Shown piece by piece: positions 52,748 to 62,088 of a stretch of 64,000 nt of DNA. Position 1 is the stretch's first letter; each line of letters opens with the position of its first letter. The notes beneath the pieces were generated by a model. The model worked only from the letters and a program-made list of their open reading frames with translations. It was not told where the DNA came from and searched no databases. The translations under genes were made by a program, and so were the position numbers. This DNA comes from Dehalococcoidia bacterium. GTDB lineage: Bacteria; Chloroflexota; Dehalococcoidia; Lucifugimonadales; Lucifugimonadaceae. Location: the NCBI GenBank assembly GCA_022819585.1, contig JAJEGY010000016.1, forward strand, positions 1 through 64,000, given 5' to 3'.

Positions 52748-54337
52748 CTAAATCTCCGTAATGCGACCTACGAATAGAAGCGTGCGCGTGGTCTGGTCCA
52801 GAATCATAAACACGAAGGGTCGATCTACGGTTACTTCGATTGGCGGTGGAGGGATGCTGGTTGCTCGGGGAGCGTCTACGCCAGTTACAGCCACTGCCTC
52901 GGTCCCCGCCTCGTCAACAGAAATGAAGGCTTTGTGTGAGACTTTGGAAATCAGCAGGCATTCCTCATTCCCCTCCAAGCACGATGCTCCGTTCACTCCC
53001 TGAAAATCAGCTCTCAGATCGAAGGCGTTTACTATTCCCATTTCTTTTAAGGTGTCGGTCAGGAAGTAGCTGGTCTCAAGTTTGAATTTCGGCATGGCCA
53101 GGATAACGTCGTGTCTCCAGATGTCCTGCATGATGTGATGGAGAAGCGGCATGTTAATTGCCCCTTCAAATCCTCTAAATCTGCCTTCATCGGGAAGCAG
53201 GATAATCATTGACAACTTGCCACCCTCGTAAGGCAGCTCAACTGCCTGGAAGTCATCTCCCCGAAAGTAACCCAACGGGGCTGATTGGTGCATCATAGGC
53301 ACAGAGACTGTTGTCCCGTTTAGGGTGCGAAAGGGCTGGTCATATGTATGATCCTCTTCAAACTGATGTTGCCACATCCCCTTGAAATAGATAGCATTCG
53401 CAAGGATCAGCCGCGTCATGGGCGTAATGTCATCGGACGACAACAGGCGTTTTATCTTGTTGTTGGTCTTTTCGGAAACCCATTCATTGATAGCCTTGCT
53501 GACGTCCTCCGGCATTTTCTGAAAATCTGCCTGTTTTACGCTTGCGCCGTAATTGCGATTGATTGTGTTGAGATAACTCGGTAGGAATCCGTGGCCTTCC
53601 TGTGTCCACACCGCGTTAGCGATATTGAGTTCGGCCCCACCACTGTTCATTTCTTGAGAAGTGAGGGATAGATCCAAGGCGTTAATTGTTGGGTGCAACC
53701 TATCCTGAGAAAGACGAAAATCGAGCGTTGATGCCATCTCCTCGGCAGTCTCTCCCCCAGCACCGGCATACATCATCGCCAAAGCTAGAGAGATACTGTG
53801 AGGAGAGTAGAAAAGGTTATCGTCTGAGATGGCGAGAGTCCGGTACAGATCTAAAGCAAAAGCCGTATTACCGTCCACAAGTTCGTTCAATTCATGCTCG
53901 GTTACCATCGGCGAAGTATCACGGGGCAGTTTGGCGAGTGATTCCGGATCTACGAGTGGCATCGGTGTGGGGCTGTTCGCCGGGGTCGCAGTGACAACCA
54001 CCTCAATTTCGCGTGTTACCTCGATTTCCCGCGTCACCTCTATTTCGACAGGTACTTCGATCACTCGCGTAACCTCAACGGGAACTTGAACCTCCCGTGT
54101 CGCCTCGACCACTCGTGTGACTTCAACCTCTCGCGTGACCTCAACGGGAACTTGAACCTCCCGCGTCGCCTCGACTTCTCGCGTGACTTCAACGGGAACT
54201 TCGGTCTCCCGTGTCACCTCGACATCACGCGTGACCTCGATTACGACCCTTGTGACTTCAACTTCAGACGCAGAGCACGCCGCTACGATCAACATCATAG
54301 CTACTAAAATCGCGACCGCCATCCCCAATGTTTGCAT
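52748..54337 (-). CDS. lipoprotein-anchored serpin (serine protease inhibitor)
   Basis: A 529-residue protein in three parts. The signal peptide ends in the lipobox VAAC (Cys21). Residues 24-115 form a tandem stalk of EVTR / VEVTREVE / VPVEVTR units. Residues 145-529 are a complete serpin domain with NLFYSPHSIS, NAIYFKGMWQHQF, a LPYEGGKLSMIILLP segment and final PFVFMILDQTTRTLLFVGRI. The reactive-loop hinge DEAGTEAVAVTG (475-486) has small residues, as in inhibitory serpins; by the usual spacing P1-P1' falls at about Ala492-Thr493, next to Arg491. It should be displayed on the cell surface and trap foreign or own proteases. Confidence 0.95.
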   Translation of the reverse strand: MQTLGMAVAILVAMMLIVAACSASEVEVTRVVIEVTRDVEVTRETEVPVEVTREVEATREVQVPVEVTREVEVTRVVEATREVQVPVEVTRVIEVPVEIEVTREIEVTREIEVVVTATPANSPTPMPLVDPESLAKLPRDTSPMVTEHELNELVDGNTAFALDLYRTLAISDDNLFYSPHSISLALAMMYAGAGGETAEEMASTLDFRLSQDRLHPTINALDLSLTSQEMNSGGAELNIANAVWTQEGHGFLPSYLNTINRNYGASVKQADFQKMPEDVSKAINEWVSEKTNNKIKRLLSSDDITPMTRLILANAIYFKGMWQHQFEEDHTYDQPFRTLNGTTVSVPMMHQSAPLGYFRGDDFQAVELPYEGGKLSMIILLPDEGRFRGFEGAINMPLLHHIMQDIWRHDVILAMPKFKLETSYFLTDTLKEMGIVNAFDLRADFQGVNGASCLEGNEECLLISKVSHKAFISVDEAGTEAVAVTGVDAPRATSIPPPPIEVTVDRPFVFMILDQTTRTLLFVGRITEI

Positions 54338-54415
54338 GTCAATTCCGTCTTCTGCTACGCCTCTTTTAGGTGATTACGGACAGCGTAGAATGCCGCGTTT
54401 CTGCACGGTGTTTTA

Positions 54416-55557
54416 CTACACTTCGTTCGGCACATCAAACCACCCATCCCCCCGCCGGACTGCATCAACCGCTTCCTGAAACACCCAACCATCCCTAAAC
54501 GTCTGATACCCGCAATATTCCCCATCCTTAATATCCGCCACCAATTCACCCATCAAAACCGTCCAGTTCCGTTGAGTGTCATCCTCAATGTCCGGCAAGT
54601 CGTCCACGATCTCCGACGGCATTGGCACCAACTCCCACTCCGACCCGCGCCGCTTCACATGCACTGGCCCCTGAGCGTACGCACCGCCGATGTGTATCGA
54701 CGCCTCATCCCCATAAAACGCCACATAATCCCCCTCAAACTTAGGCTGCATCCCGCCATGCCGAAAAACCGACGTCACCGGCTGACGGACCTCACTCGAC
54801 GGCATCACATGCGCCATAACCGAATACGACCATTCCGAATCGACATCCCGCCACTCGATCCCGTCCAACTCATCCGCAGTCGGCGCAAAATCCCCACGCT
54901 CCCGAAAATCATGCACCCCCTCAACCACCGGTGCCCGGTGCATATCGTTCCGCGCCTCACCATTGATATCCACCAAAGTCGCGTCCAAAGCATGAAGCAC
55001 GATCGACAACTTGTGCGTGAAGTTGTTGCTCAAACGACCTCCGCCAAGCTCAATCAAATGCGACCAACCCCAAGGGATTAACGGATTCAACTCGTAATGC
55101 GAAACACACTCCGTCTCAAACGGCTCCCCGATAACACCCTCAGCGATCAGTTTTTTCGCCAGCAGCGCGTGGGGTTGGTAGCGGAATGACGCGGCATAAG
55201 CGGTCTTGACGCCTTTGTCGCGTGCCGCTGTGTAGAGGTGCTTTGAAGTCTCGGCGCTCGTCGTGAGAGGTTTGTCGCAGAAGACGTGACAACCATGCTC
55301 GATCGCGGCAAGAATCTGCTCATAGTGTGCACCGCCCGGAGTCCCGATCGCCACGATATCCGGCTCAAGATCGCTCAACGCCCGATCCCAATCAGTGCCC
55401 GAATAAGGGATTCCCATCTCACTCGCCACACGCGTCACCTCTCCTCGGTGCGACTCACCATCCCAACGACTTCGATGCCATGGTACCGCATCGCCTCGGC
55501 ATGGCCCTGCCCGGCGAAGCCCGAACCGAACGCTAAGCCCCTTAATTGCTCACTCAT
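54416..55557 (-). pseudogene. Gfo/Idh/MocA-family oxidoreductase with a frameshift near the N-terminus
   Basis: The first 40 codons, from ATG 55557, encode FGSGFAGQGHAEAMRYHGIEVVGMVSRTEER, the NAD(P)-binding GxGxxG start of the family, then hit TGA. The rest follows in another frame from 55438 to 54416 and is a normal continuation (IVAIGTPGGAHYEQ, CHVFCDKPLTTS with the conserved EKP-like DKP, and WGWSHLIELGGG). One base appears to be missing near 55440. The substrate is probably a sugar or sugar alcohol. It lies 25 bases after the DUF1501 gene, so it ends that operon. Confidence 0.85.
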
Positions 55558-55581
55558 CACCACCCCCTTACTTGTAGAGAA

Positions 55582-56727
55582 TTAGGCAGCTAGGAATCCC
55601 ACCCGTCCATAGTCTTTGTCCATAACCTCCCGAGCATCGACCTCCAACCAGTCCTCCATGATCTCCGTGTAGACGGTGCGGAAGTCCAAGTTGAACGCCA
55701 GATCGCCTTCAACAAGGTCCTTCTCATCCATCGACGGATAATCCCCGTACTGCCCACCAGCAACGCCGTCACCGATCAAGAACGCTACTCCGCCAGACCC
55801 ATGATCAGTCCCATTCCCGTTGTCCTTCACCCGACGTCCAAACTCCGAGAACGCCAAGATCAGGATATCCTCATTCCCGTCCGGATCATGCTGCTTCATA
55901 TCCGAATAGAAGTCGTAGATCCCACCCGAAACATCGCGCAGCAGCTTCTCCTGAAGCGCGATCCCATTCGTGTGAGCATCAAAACTCCCATGTTGCGTGT
56001 AGCAGATACGCGTCCCGATATCCGCCTGCAAGACCTGCGCGGCGCTCTTCATAGCGTTTGAGAAGGCGTTCGGGTCGTACTCGACATCCGAGTCATACGT
56101 CAGCGTGCACTGGCTCAACATGTCCGAGCCGCGCAGCGCGTCCAAACCCGTCTGGCTCATCAAGTCCATCGTCGGACCGCTCCCCAAGCCCATCGAGTAG
56201 ATGTACTTGAACAACTCAAGCACCTCAGACCGCTCCGCTTCAGCGCCCAGATGACCCATCAGCCCATACGTCTCAAGGTCTGTCACTGATGCCACCGGTG
56301 CACCCTTGGCAATTAAAGCTCGCGGCAATCCTCCACCGAAATTCACCGCCGCCACAACATTGTCCCCTTCGGGATACATCTGCCTTACCGAATTGCCGAG
56401 CCATCCCTCATTCGCGATGTGCCGCGGTTCCGCCGTATGCCAGATATCCATCGAGCGGAAGTGCGACCTGTTGGGCTCTGGATATCCCACTCCATGAATC
56501 ACCGCAACTTTCCCCTGGTCGTACAGCTCCTTAATCGGCTGCATCCCAGGGTTCAATCCATAGGTCCCATCTAACGGCAAAACCCGGTCTTCAGTGATCC
56601 GCACGTTCGGACGGTTGTCCACATACCGCGGATCATCGTACGGCACAACGCAGTTCAGATAGTCGTTACCTCCCGACAACTGCACAACAACCAGCTTGCG
56701 CTCTTTCTTCCCGTTCTGAGCACTCAT
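55582..56727 (-). CDS. DUF1501 family protein
   Basis: A 381-residue protein with the family start KLVVVQLSGGNDYLNCVVPYDD (in parts: LVVVQLSGGNDYLN), FRSMDIWHTAEP, and the C-terminal LAFSEFGRRVKDNGNGTDHGSGG segment, all shared with the DUF1501 family, which is related to the alkaline phosphatase/sulfatase fold. Many members carry a Tat signal; this one, from the ATG at 56727 with AGGAGAG upstream, does not. It lies next to genes for an NHL protein and a DUF1800 protein; DUF1501/DUF1800 pairs are common and have no established function. Confidence 0.9.
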   Translation of the reverse strand: MSAQNGKKERKLVVVQLSGGNDYLNCVVPYDDPRYVDNRPNVRITEDRVLPLDGTYGLNPGMQPIKELYDQGKVAVIHGVGYPEPNRSHFRSMDIWHTAEPRHIANEGWLGNSVRQMYPEGDNVVAAVNFGGGLPRALIAKGAPVASVTDLETYGLMGHLGAEAERSEVLELFKYIYSMGLGSGPTMDLMSQTGLDALRGSDMLSQCTLTYDSDVEYDPNAFSNAMKSAAQVLQADIGTRICYTQHGSFDAHTNGIALQEKLLRDVSGGIYDFYSDMKQHDPDGNEDILILAFSEFGRRVKDNGNGTDHGSGGVAFLIGDGVAGGQYGDYPSMDEKDLVEGDLAFNLDFRTVYTEIMEDWLEVDAREVMDKDYGRVGFLAA

Positions 56728-56780
56728 CTTGTCTCTCCTAATATCTTCCCATTTCCCTATCGATAGGGCAGGGCGTGGAT

Positions 56781-57797
56781 TTAAGCAACCCTCTCGTAGA
56801 TCTGGAATCGGTGCCGGCTCGTTTCCAGCACGTAACATCGGTCTTCTTTATCCACCGCAACGGTCACAGGATCCCAGAAATAGGGTTCTATTCGCGCTGC
56901 GGTCTCATGCTTGTCATCGGTGTCAACATCGAACACTTCTTGGAAGGTAGACCGCGCCCGGAATTCGTCCTGTTGCGCGTCCAGATACTCCTCAGACCAT
57001 TTTGACAGCGTCGCCTCACCAAGCATCTTCACGAGGAAGTTACCCTCAGAATCCAGAACCTGAACTCGCTGGTTCCCCCAATCCGACACGTAAATGTTCC
57101 CATCCGAATCCAACGCCACACGGCTCGGACGATTAAACTCCCCATCCCCATCTCCACTCGATCCATACGACGCCAAAAACTCCCCATCCGCCGTGAACCG
57201 CTGAATACGATCGTTCCGCCAGTCCGCAACACAAACATTGCCATCAGGGTCTAACGCGATTCCCCAAGGCAGATTGAACTCACCATCACCATCACCAAAC
57301 GATCCCCACTTGTCGATGAACTCCCCGTCCTTAGTCAATCTCTGGACGCGGTGATTCTTATGGTCCACTAACAACATATTGTCATCCGCATCAAAGACCA
57401 TATCCGACGGCCCATCGAACTCTCCGTCACCGTCGCCAACCGTCCCCCACATCGACCTCGGATCCCCGTCCCGGTTGTAAACCGTGATCCGCTGCAACAC
57501 CTCATCCGCCAGAAACAGATTCCCCTCCGAATCCAACGCTAGGGCAGTAGGGCCGATCATGTCCCCCATATCCCGACCATACCCACCAATCTGCCCCAAA
57601 AACTCGTGGTCCAGCTTCACCTTCTGAATCCCAACAATATTCAGCGCCACCGTGTTGCTACGGCTCACCACAAAGATCACCCCATCGTCGCGGATGACCA
57701 TATCCGTCGGCAGGTGGAAGCCACGCCCACCCTGATCAGCATTAAAACCGATCGTGTCTCGATACCGAATCTGAAACTTTGTCGCAGTAACCATCAT
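56781..57797 (-). CDS. NHL-repeat beta-propeller protein
   Basis: A 338-residue protein made of about six NHL blades. The repeat is clear in GDGDGEFDGPSDMVFDADDNM, GDGDGEFNLPWGIALDPDGNV and GDGDGEFNRPSRVALDSDGNI (given in parts; each has a GDGDGEF-x2-P start). Each blade ends in a V-x-D-x-x-N-x-R-V/I-Q-R/V pattern. No signal peptide is seen. It probably acts as a binding scaffold or lactonase-like propeller. It lies between the DUF1800 and DUF1501 genes with little spacing, so all three are likely co-expressed and may work together. Confidence 0.88.
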   Translation of the reverse strand: MMVTATKFQIRYRDTIGFNADQGGRGFHLPTDMVIRDDGVIFVVSRSNTVALNIVGIQKVKLDHEFLGQIGGYGRDMGDMIGPTALALDSEGNLFLADEVLQRITVYNRDGDPRSMWGTVGDGDGEFDGPSDMVFDADDNMLLVDHKNHRVQRLTKDGEFIDKWGSFGDGDGEFNLPWGIALDPDGNVCVADWRNDRIQRFTADGEFLASYGSSGDGDGEFNRPSRVALDSDGNIYVSDWGNQRVQVLDSEGNFLVKMLGEATLSKWSEEYLDAQQDEFRARSTFQEVFDVDTDDKHETAARIEPYFWDPVTVAVDKEDRCYVLETSRHRFQIYERVA

Positions 57798-57802
57798 CAC
57801 CC

Positions 57803-59257
57803 CTAAACCATCTGATATTCCTGCGTCGCAACGATGATCTGGATCACCGCAACAATCGCATTCTCTGCGTTTTCAATGGCACGATCATCGCCAAATCCGA
57901 TTTCGCCATATTTCGACGCATAGTTGATCAATCCTTGCCGAGTCGCATCCGCAGTCTCGATCGGTCCGAGTATGTGGAGACACAGATCGACAAGCTCCTC
58001 CGGTGTCAAACTTCCTCCGCCCACCGATGTCCTGACACGATCGATGATCGAACGCACCCCAGGCTTTTTCGGATCATCCAACGTTGCACTCGCGAAATTG
58101 ACCCTTTGCACATACGCACCCGTGTTGATCCACTCCTCTCCACCTTGCCAGCCCTCGACACTCGGAGGATTCAACAGCGCCTGCCCCATATTTGCACACG
58201 TAGCAGCCGCGGCATACGCATCGTAAGACGGGACCTCCAATCCACCTGCCAACCTCAACGTCCCGACAACCATCTCCGCCGGACTCTTGATCCGCGCGTA
58301 CCGAGCCGCCTCGTCCCTAAAGAAATCCGAGTCGAACAACGTCCGCAACATCGCCGTGATGCTGTAACCAGACTCGTAATACGTGTCGACCATCGCCTGA
58401 ATCGCTTCAGGATCTCGCGGTTCGACATGCGGCCACTGCGGCACCCCCGGCTCATCCGCTACGAAGAAGTGATAAAGATGTCGAGCGATGAATCTCGGAG
58501 TAGCCTCGTTCCGACAGATGATGTCCACCGCATCCTCCCCGTTCCAGTCCCCCGTCTCGCCGAGCAGCGTCTTCTCGCCGTGATCGTGATCCTCATCGTC
58601 ATACTCGAACTGCCACGAAATATACCCGTACGGACGCGCAGTATTGTTCCTCATCTTGATCGACATGTAGTCCGGATTCACAACCCGCCAACCGGTGAAC
58701 GCCCGTGCACACTCCTTAATGTCATCCTCCGTGTAGTTCCCAACCCCCATCGCGAACAGTTCCAAAATCTCCCGACCATAGTTTTCATTGATCGAGTGAG
58801 CATGATTGTCCTGATTGTCCAACCACATCAACATCGCCGGATCCTTCGAAAGCTGCAACAGCAACTCATCGAACCTGCCCATCCCGTACTCGCGGAACAT
58901 GTCGATCTGATTGAGCACCACCCGCCCCTGAATCAACTTCGACGCCCCGGTGGCAAACACCCGATGCCAAAACAAACACATCTTCTCCCTCAACGGAGCC
59001 CGAGTATGCACCAACTGATACATCCAATGCGCCGCACATGCCTGCTGATTCCGCAGATCCGACTGATCCACAAAATAACGCCGTATCAAATCCAACGGCA
59101 ACTCAACATCGTCCACCGGATCCAACAGCCCCTCCAACGTCGCGTCGTACCCCATCTCCACCGCAGCATCCAACTCATCCGGCGTCGCACCAAACCCCGC
59201 CCGGCGCAGCAGATGCGCTATCAGACCTACATCCTCACGAGTCTTCGCAAGAGTCAT
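57803..59257 (-). CDS. DUF1800 family protein
   Basis: A 484-residue protein with the family signatures LLRRAGFGATPDELD, REKMCLFWHRVFATG, NENYGREILELFAMGVGNYTEDDIKECARAFTGW (given in parts: YGREILELFAMG and ECARAFTGW) and NPPSVEGWQGGEEWINT. DUF1800 proteins are widespread in Planctomycetota and Chloroflexota, usually next to a DUF1501 gene, and their activity is unknown. No signal peptide is seen. The ATG at 59257 was preferred over a GTG two codons earlier. It starts the four-gene minus-strand cluster. Confidence 0.92.
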   Translation of the reverse strand: MTLAKTREDVGLIAHLLRRAGFGATPDELDAAVEMGYDATLEGLLDPVDDVELPLDLIRRYFVDQSDLRNQQACAAHWMYQLVHTRAPLREKMCLFWHRVFATGASKLIQGRVVLNQIDMFREYGMGRFDELLLQLSKDPAMLMWLDNQDNHAHSINENYGREILELFAMGVGNYTEDDIKECARAFTGWRVVNPDYMSIKMRNNTARPYGYISWQFEYDDEDHDHGEKTLLGETGDWNGEDAVDIICRNEATPRFIARHLYHFFVADEPGVPQWPHVEPRDPEAIQAMVDTYYESGYSITAMLRTLFDSDFFRDEAARYARIKSPAEMVVGTLRLAGGLEVPSYDAYAAAATCANMGQALLNPPSVEGWQGGEEWINTGAYVQRVNFASATLDDPKKPGVRSIIDRVRTSVGGGSLTPEELVDLCLHILGPIETADATRQGLINYASKYGEIGFGDDRAIENAENAIVAVIQIIVATQEYQMV

Positions 59258-59414
59258 GACCACTGTCGCTCCATTCGTTCATGACACCATCCAAACTTAG
59301 CAACATAGTGTAAACCCGCAAACGGATAGATGCACGGATTGGCCCGCTGTTTGGTTGAACTTCTACACCAAGCGGCCATGCTGAACCTGATCGCAGCTGA
59401 GTGTCAAGAACCGA

Positions 59415-59807
59415 TCAAACCGATTCGATCGCTAGATCCGCGATCCGTTCAAAATGCCGACGATTATTGGTCAACAACGTCAGACCATAAACACTCGCAG
59501 TGCATCCGATTAGCAAATCAAAGTCCCCAATCGACCTCCCTGACTCTTTGAGCCGCCCACGCTCTTTTCCGAACAATTTACAGATCGTCTCCGTCACACC
59601 CAAAATCTCAAATCCCCGTAAAAACTGCTCGAACTCGCGCTCTTCCGCCTCGGAATCTCGAGCCTGGAAAACTCCGTGATAAACCTCCGCCAGAGTAATC
59701 ACACTCACCCCTATCCCGTCGGCACGAAATCCATCTAACCGCTGCCTCACCCCTTCGTTTCCGTTGAGGTAATGGATTACCCAATCCGTATCGACGAGGA
59801 ACCTCAT
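59415..59807 (-). CDS. vapC: PIN-domain toxin (VapC family)
   Basis: A 130-residue PIN ribonuclease. The acidic site residues are visible: Asp6 (FLVDTDWVI), Glu41 (LAEVYHG), and Asp95/Asp97 (GDFDLLIG), with a late LTNNRRHFERI. Such toxins cut tRNA or other RNA and are held in check by an antitoxin. Its start overlaps the end of the upstream antitoxin gene by four bases. Confidence 0.92.
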   Translation of the reverse strand: MRFLVDTDWVIHYLNGNEGVRQRLDGFRADGIGVSVITLAEVYHGVFQARDSEAEEREFEQFLRGFEILGVTETICKLFGKERGRLKESGRSIGDFDLLIGCTASVYGLTLLTNNRRHFERIADLAIESV

Positions 59808-60052
59808 TCAGTATTCAGATCGCGCATGGCCCGCGTGCCCGTCAAACGGTCTTCGTAGATCTCGCGGATCATCCGATCAGCATCGAATTTGCCCTTCCAA
59901 ACGCCCGCTGTAGACTTGCTCGCTTCGACGTCATCGGCGGTTATTCGCGGAACCGAGACTGAAACCACCACCTCCGCACCCTCTTCAACTTCAAGCCGTT
60001 CCGAAGGTTTCAAAACCCCATCTTCGTACTTTGCTCGTATTGATTCGATCAC
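59804..60052 (-). CDS. antitoxin of the PIN-domain toxin (DUF104/AF2212-like)
   Basis: An 82-residue product. The N-terminal IRAKYEDGVLKPSERLEVEEGAEVVVSV is the short beta-rich DUF104 domain found in antitoxins paired with PIN toxins (given here as IRAKYEDGVLKP and EEGAEVVV). The C-terminal half (SKSTAGVWKGKFDADRMI) should wrap the toxin. The overlap with the toxin gene couples their translation. Confidence 0.85.
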   Translation of the reverse strand: MIESIRAKYEDGVLKPSERLEVEEGAEVVVSVSVPRITADDVEASKSTAGVWKGKFDADRMIREIYEDRLTGTRAMRDLNTE

Positions 60053-60162
60053 TTAGCGTCACCAATTCACAAGGTAGCGATTGTTGCTCTCAAAGTATAC
60101 GACCGCGTCTAGTACGAAATAGACCTTTGATCCTAGGATCCAATCGCGGTGCCACCAACCCC

Positions 60163-61098
60163 TCAATCCCCCAACTGCCGCAACCGCGGATCTGTAAAGT
60201 CCCGTATCCAATCACCCATGAAGTTCAACGACATCACCACCAAAAAGATCGCCAAACCCGGGAAGAACGAAGACCACCAAGCCGTAGTCAAATACTCCCG
60301 ACCCTCCGAAACCATCAATCCCCACGACGGCGTCGGCGCAGGTATCCCCGCACCCAAGAAACTCAACGTCGCCTCCGTCAATATCAAACCACCAACCGCC
60401 AACGTCGCGATCACCATAATCGTAGGAACAACCCCCGGCAATATATGCCTCACAATCACACGCGCCGGTGACGCCCCGCAGACCCGCGCCATCAACACAT
60501 ACTCCCTCTCCCTCAACGTCAACACATCAGCCCTGACATTCCTCACAAATCCCGCCCAAGACACCATCGCCAGCACCCCCATCAAAACCGTCAGACTCCC
60601 CCCAAACAACGTCACAACCACAATCGCCACCAACAAGAAGGGCAGGGCATGCCAGATATCCACCGCCCTCGCAATCACCTCGTCGATCACTCCCCCGTAC
60701 CAAGCTGCGACCAGCACTAGAGTCACTCCCACAACCAACCCGCTCACCAACGCAACTCCCGCCACCGCCAACGAGATCCGCGCGCCATAGATGATCCGAC
60801 TCAACACATCCCGCCCGACCTGATCCGCACCCAGCAGATAGCTTTGCGTCAACTCCCGTTCACCATCATCCAACCACGACGGCGGAGCATTCCGATCCCG
60901 AAGCGCCTGAATATTCGGCTCCTGCGGAGCGATCCAAGGCGCAAAGATCGCCGATATCACCATCGCCGCCAAAACTATCCCCGGCAATATCGGCCACCGT
61001 CGAATAAACGCATACCCCCGCCCGATCGCTGATCTCCCCGGCAACGACGGCGCAGCCTCTGTCTCCTCGGAGTAGTAACGTGTCGAAATCTCAGACAT
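60163..61098 (-). CDS. ABC transporter permease, DppC type, module F
   Basis: A 311-residue permease with YLLGADQVGRDVLSRIIYGARIS (in parts: LLGADQVGRDVLS and YGARIS), EAA loop MARVCGASPARVIVRHILPG (in parts: ARVCGASPA and RHILPG), LSFLGAGIPAPTPSWG and end DPRLRQLGD. It is closest to the module D partner. It starts ten bases after the DppB-type gene; no ATPase gene follows. Confidence 0.94.
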   Translation of the reverse strand: MSEISTRYYSEETEAAPSLPGRSAIGRGYAFIRRWPILPGIVLAAMVISAIFAPWIAPQEPNIQALRDRNAPPSWLDDGERELTQSYLLGADQVGRDVLSRIIYGARISLAVAGVALVSGLVVGVTLVLVAAWYGGVIDEVIARAVDIWHALPFLLVAIVVVTLFGGSLTVLMGVLAMVSWAGFVRNVRADVLTLREREYVLMARVCGASPARVIVRHILPGVVPTIMVIATLAVGGLILTEATLSFLGAGIPAPTPSWGLMVSEGREYLTTAWWSSFFPGLAIFLVVMSLNFMGDWIRDFTDPRLRQLGD

Positions 61099-61107
61099 CC
61101 AAAACCC

Positions 61108-62043
61108 CTACGTATACCGAATCCGAGGATCGACAACGATGTACAACAAATCCGCAGCCAAACTGAACACCACATAGATGATCACGAACACCAACACGCC
61201 CCCCGTCAAAACCGGAAAGTCATTGTTATTCACCGCCTCCAACATCGTCCGACCCAACCCCGGCCACGCAAACACCGCCTCCGCAACCAAAGTCCCGTTC
61301 AACAGCCCCGCCAGCAACAACGTCGACAACGTGATTGGCTGGATCAACGAGTTCCGCAGAGCATGCTTCCAGATCACCGCCGTCGGACTCGCCCCCTTAC
61401 CCCGTGCCAGCCTAATGAACTCCGAATCCAATATCTCCAACATCGAAGACCGCGTGATCCGCAAATAACCCGCCATAGAACTAGTACCAACAACAATCGC
61501 CGGCATGATGAAGTGCTTGATGTCGAACCCCTCGCCACGCAATCCACTCGGCAACCACTCCTGCCACACCGAAAACAGCAAAACCATCACAATCCCCAAC
61601 CAGAAATTCGGTATCGCTTGCCCGAACAACGCCACAAACCGCCCGACATAGTCCCACAGCGTCCCCCTATAAACCGCCGAAATAATCCCGATCGGCACTC
61701 CCACAAACGTCGCCAACGCCCAGCCCGCAATCGCCAACTGTGTCGTCGCACCCACCTTCTCGATAATCACCTTCGATACTCTGCGCTCACCCGCCAACGA
61801 CTGGCCCAAATCCCCTTGCAACATGTGCCCGACCCACACCAGATACTGCACGATGAACGGCTTGTCCAACCCCAGATGCTTCTCCAGTGCCCGGATCTGC
61901 TCCGGCGTCCGGCCATACCCTTCGGGGTTCGCGTAAAGCAGCAACGGATCACCCGCAACTCGCGACAACGCGAACACCACGAACGTGGCTCCGATTATCG
62001 TCACCACGGAGGCCAACAAACGCCGTATCAGATACCGTCTCAT
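61108..62043 (-). CDS. ABC transporter permease, DppB type, module F
   Basis: A 311-residue permease with HLGLDKPFIVQYLVWVGHMLQGDLG (in parts: LGLDKPFIVQYLVW and QGDLG), EAA loop LARGKGASPTAVIWKHALRN (in parts: ARGKGASPT and KHALRN) and VAEAVFAWPGLGRTM. The EAA loop has Gly in place of the usual second Ala (ARGKG). It forms the channel with the DppC-type protein encoded next. Confidence 0.94.
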   Translation of the reverse strand: MRRYLIRRLLASVVTIIGATFVVFALSRVAGDPLLLYANPEGYGRTPEQIRALEKHLGLDKPFIVQYLVWVGHMLQGDLGQSLAGERRVSKVIIEKVGATTQLAIAGWALATFVGVPIGIISAVYRGTLWDYVGRFVALFGQAIPNFWLGIVMVLLFSVWQEWLPSGLRGEGFDIKHFIMPAIVVGTSSMAGYLRITRSSMLEILDSEFIRLARGKGASPTAVIWKHALRNSLIQPITLSTLLLAGLLNGTLVAEAVFAWPGLGRTMLEAVNNNDFPVLTGGVLVFVIIYVVFSLAADLLYIVVDPRIRYT

Positions 62044-62088
62044 CGGGGAGTCATTGTCCCAGTGATCCTAAAGTGAACGCGCATCGGC

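Noticed and set aside
53990-54270. Tandem repeats resembling a satellite
   Set aside because: They encode the EVTR stalk of the serpin lipoprotein.
57935-59284. Long open frame (449 codons) on the plus strand
   Set aside because: It is rich in Arg, Pro and His and lies antisense to the clear DUF1800 gene; a shadow frame.
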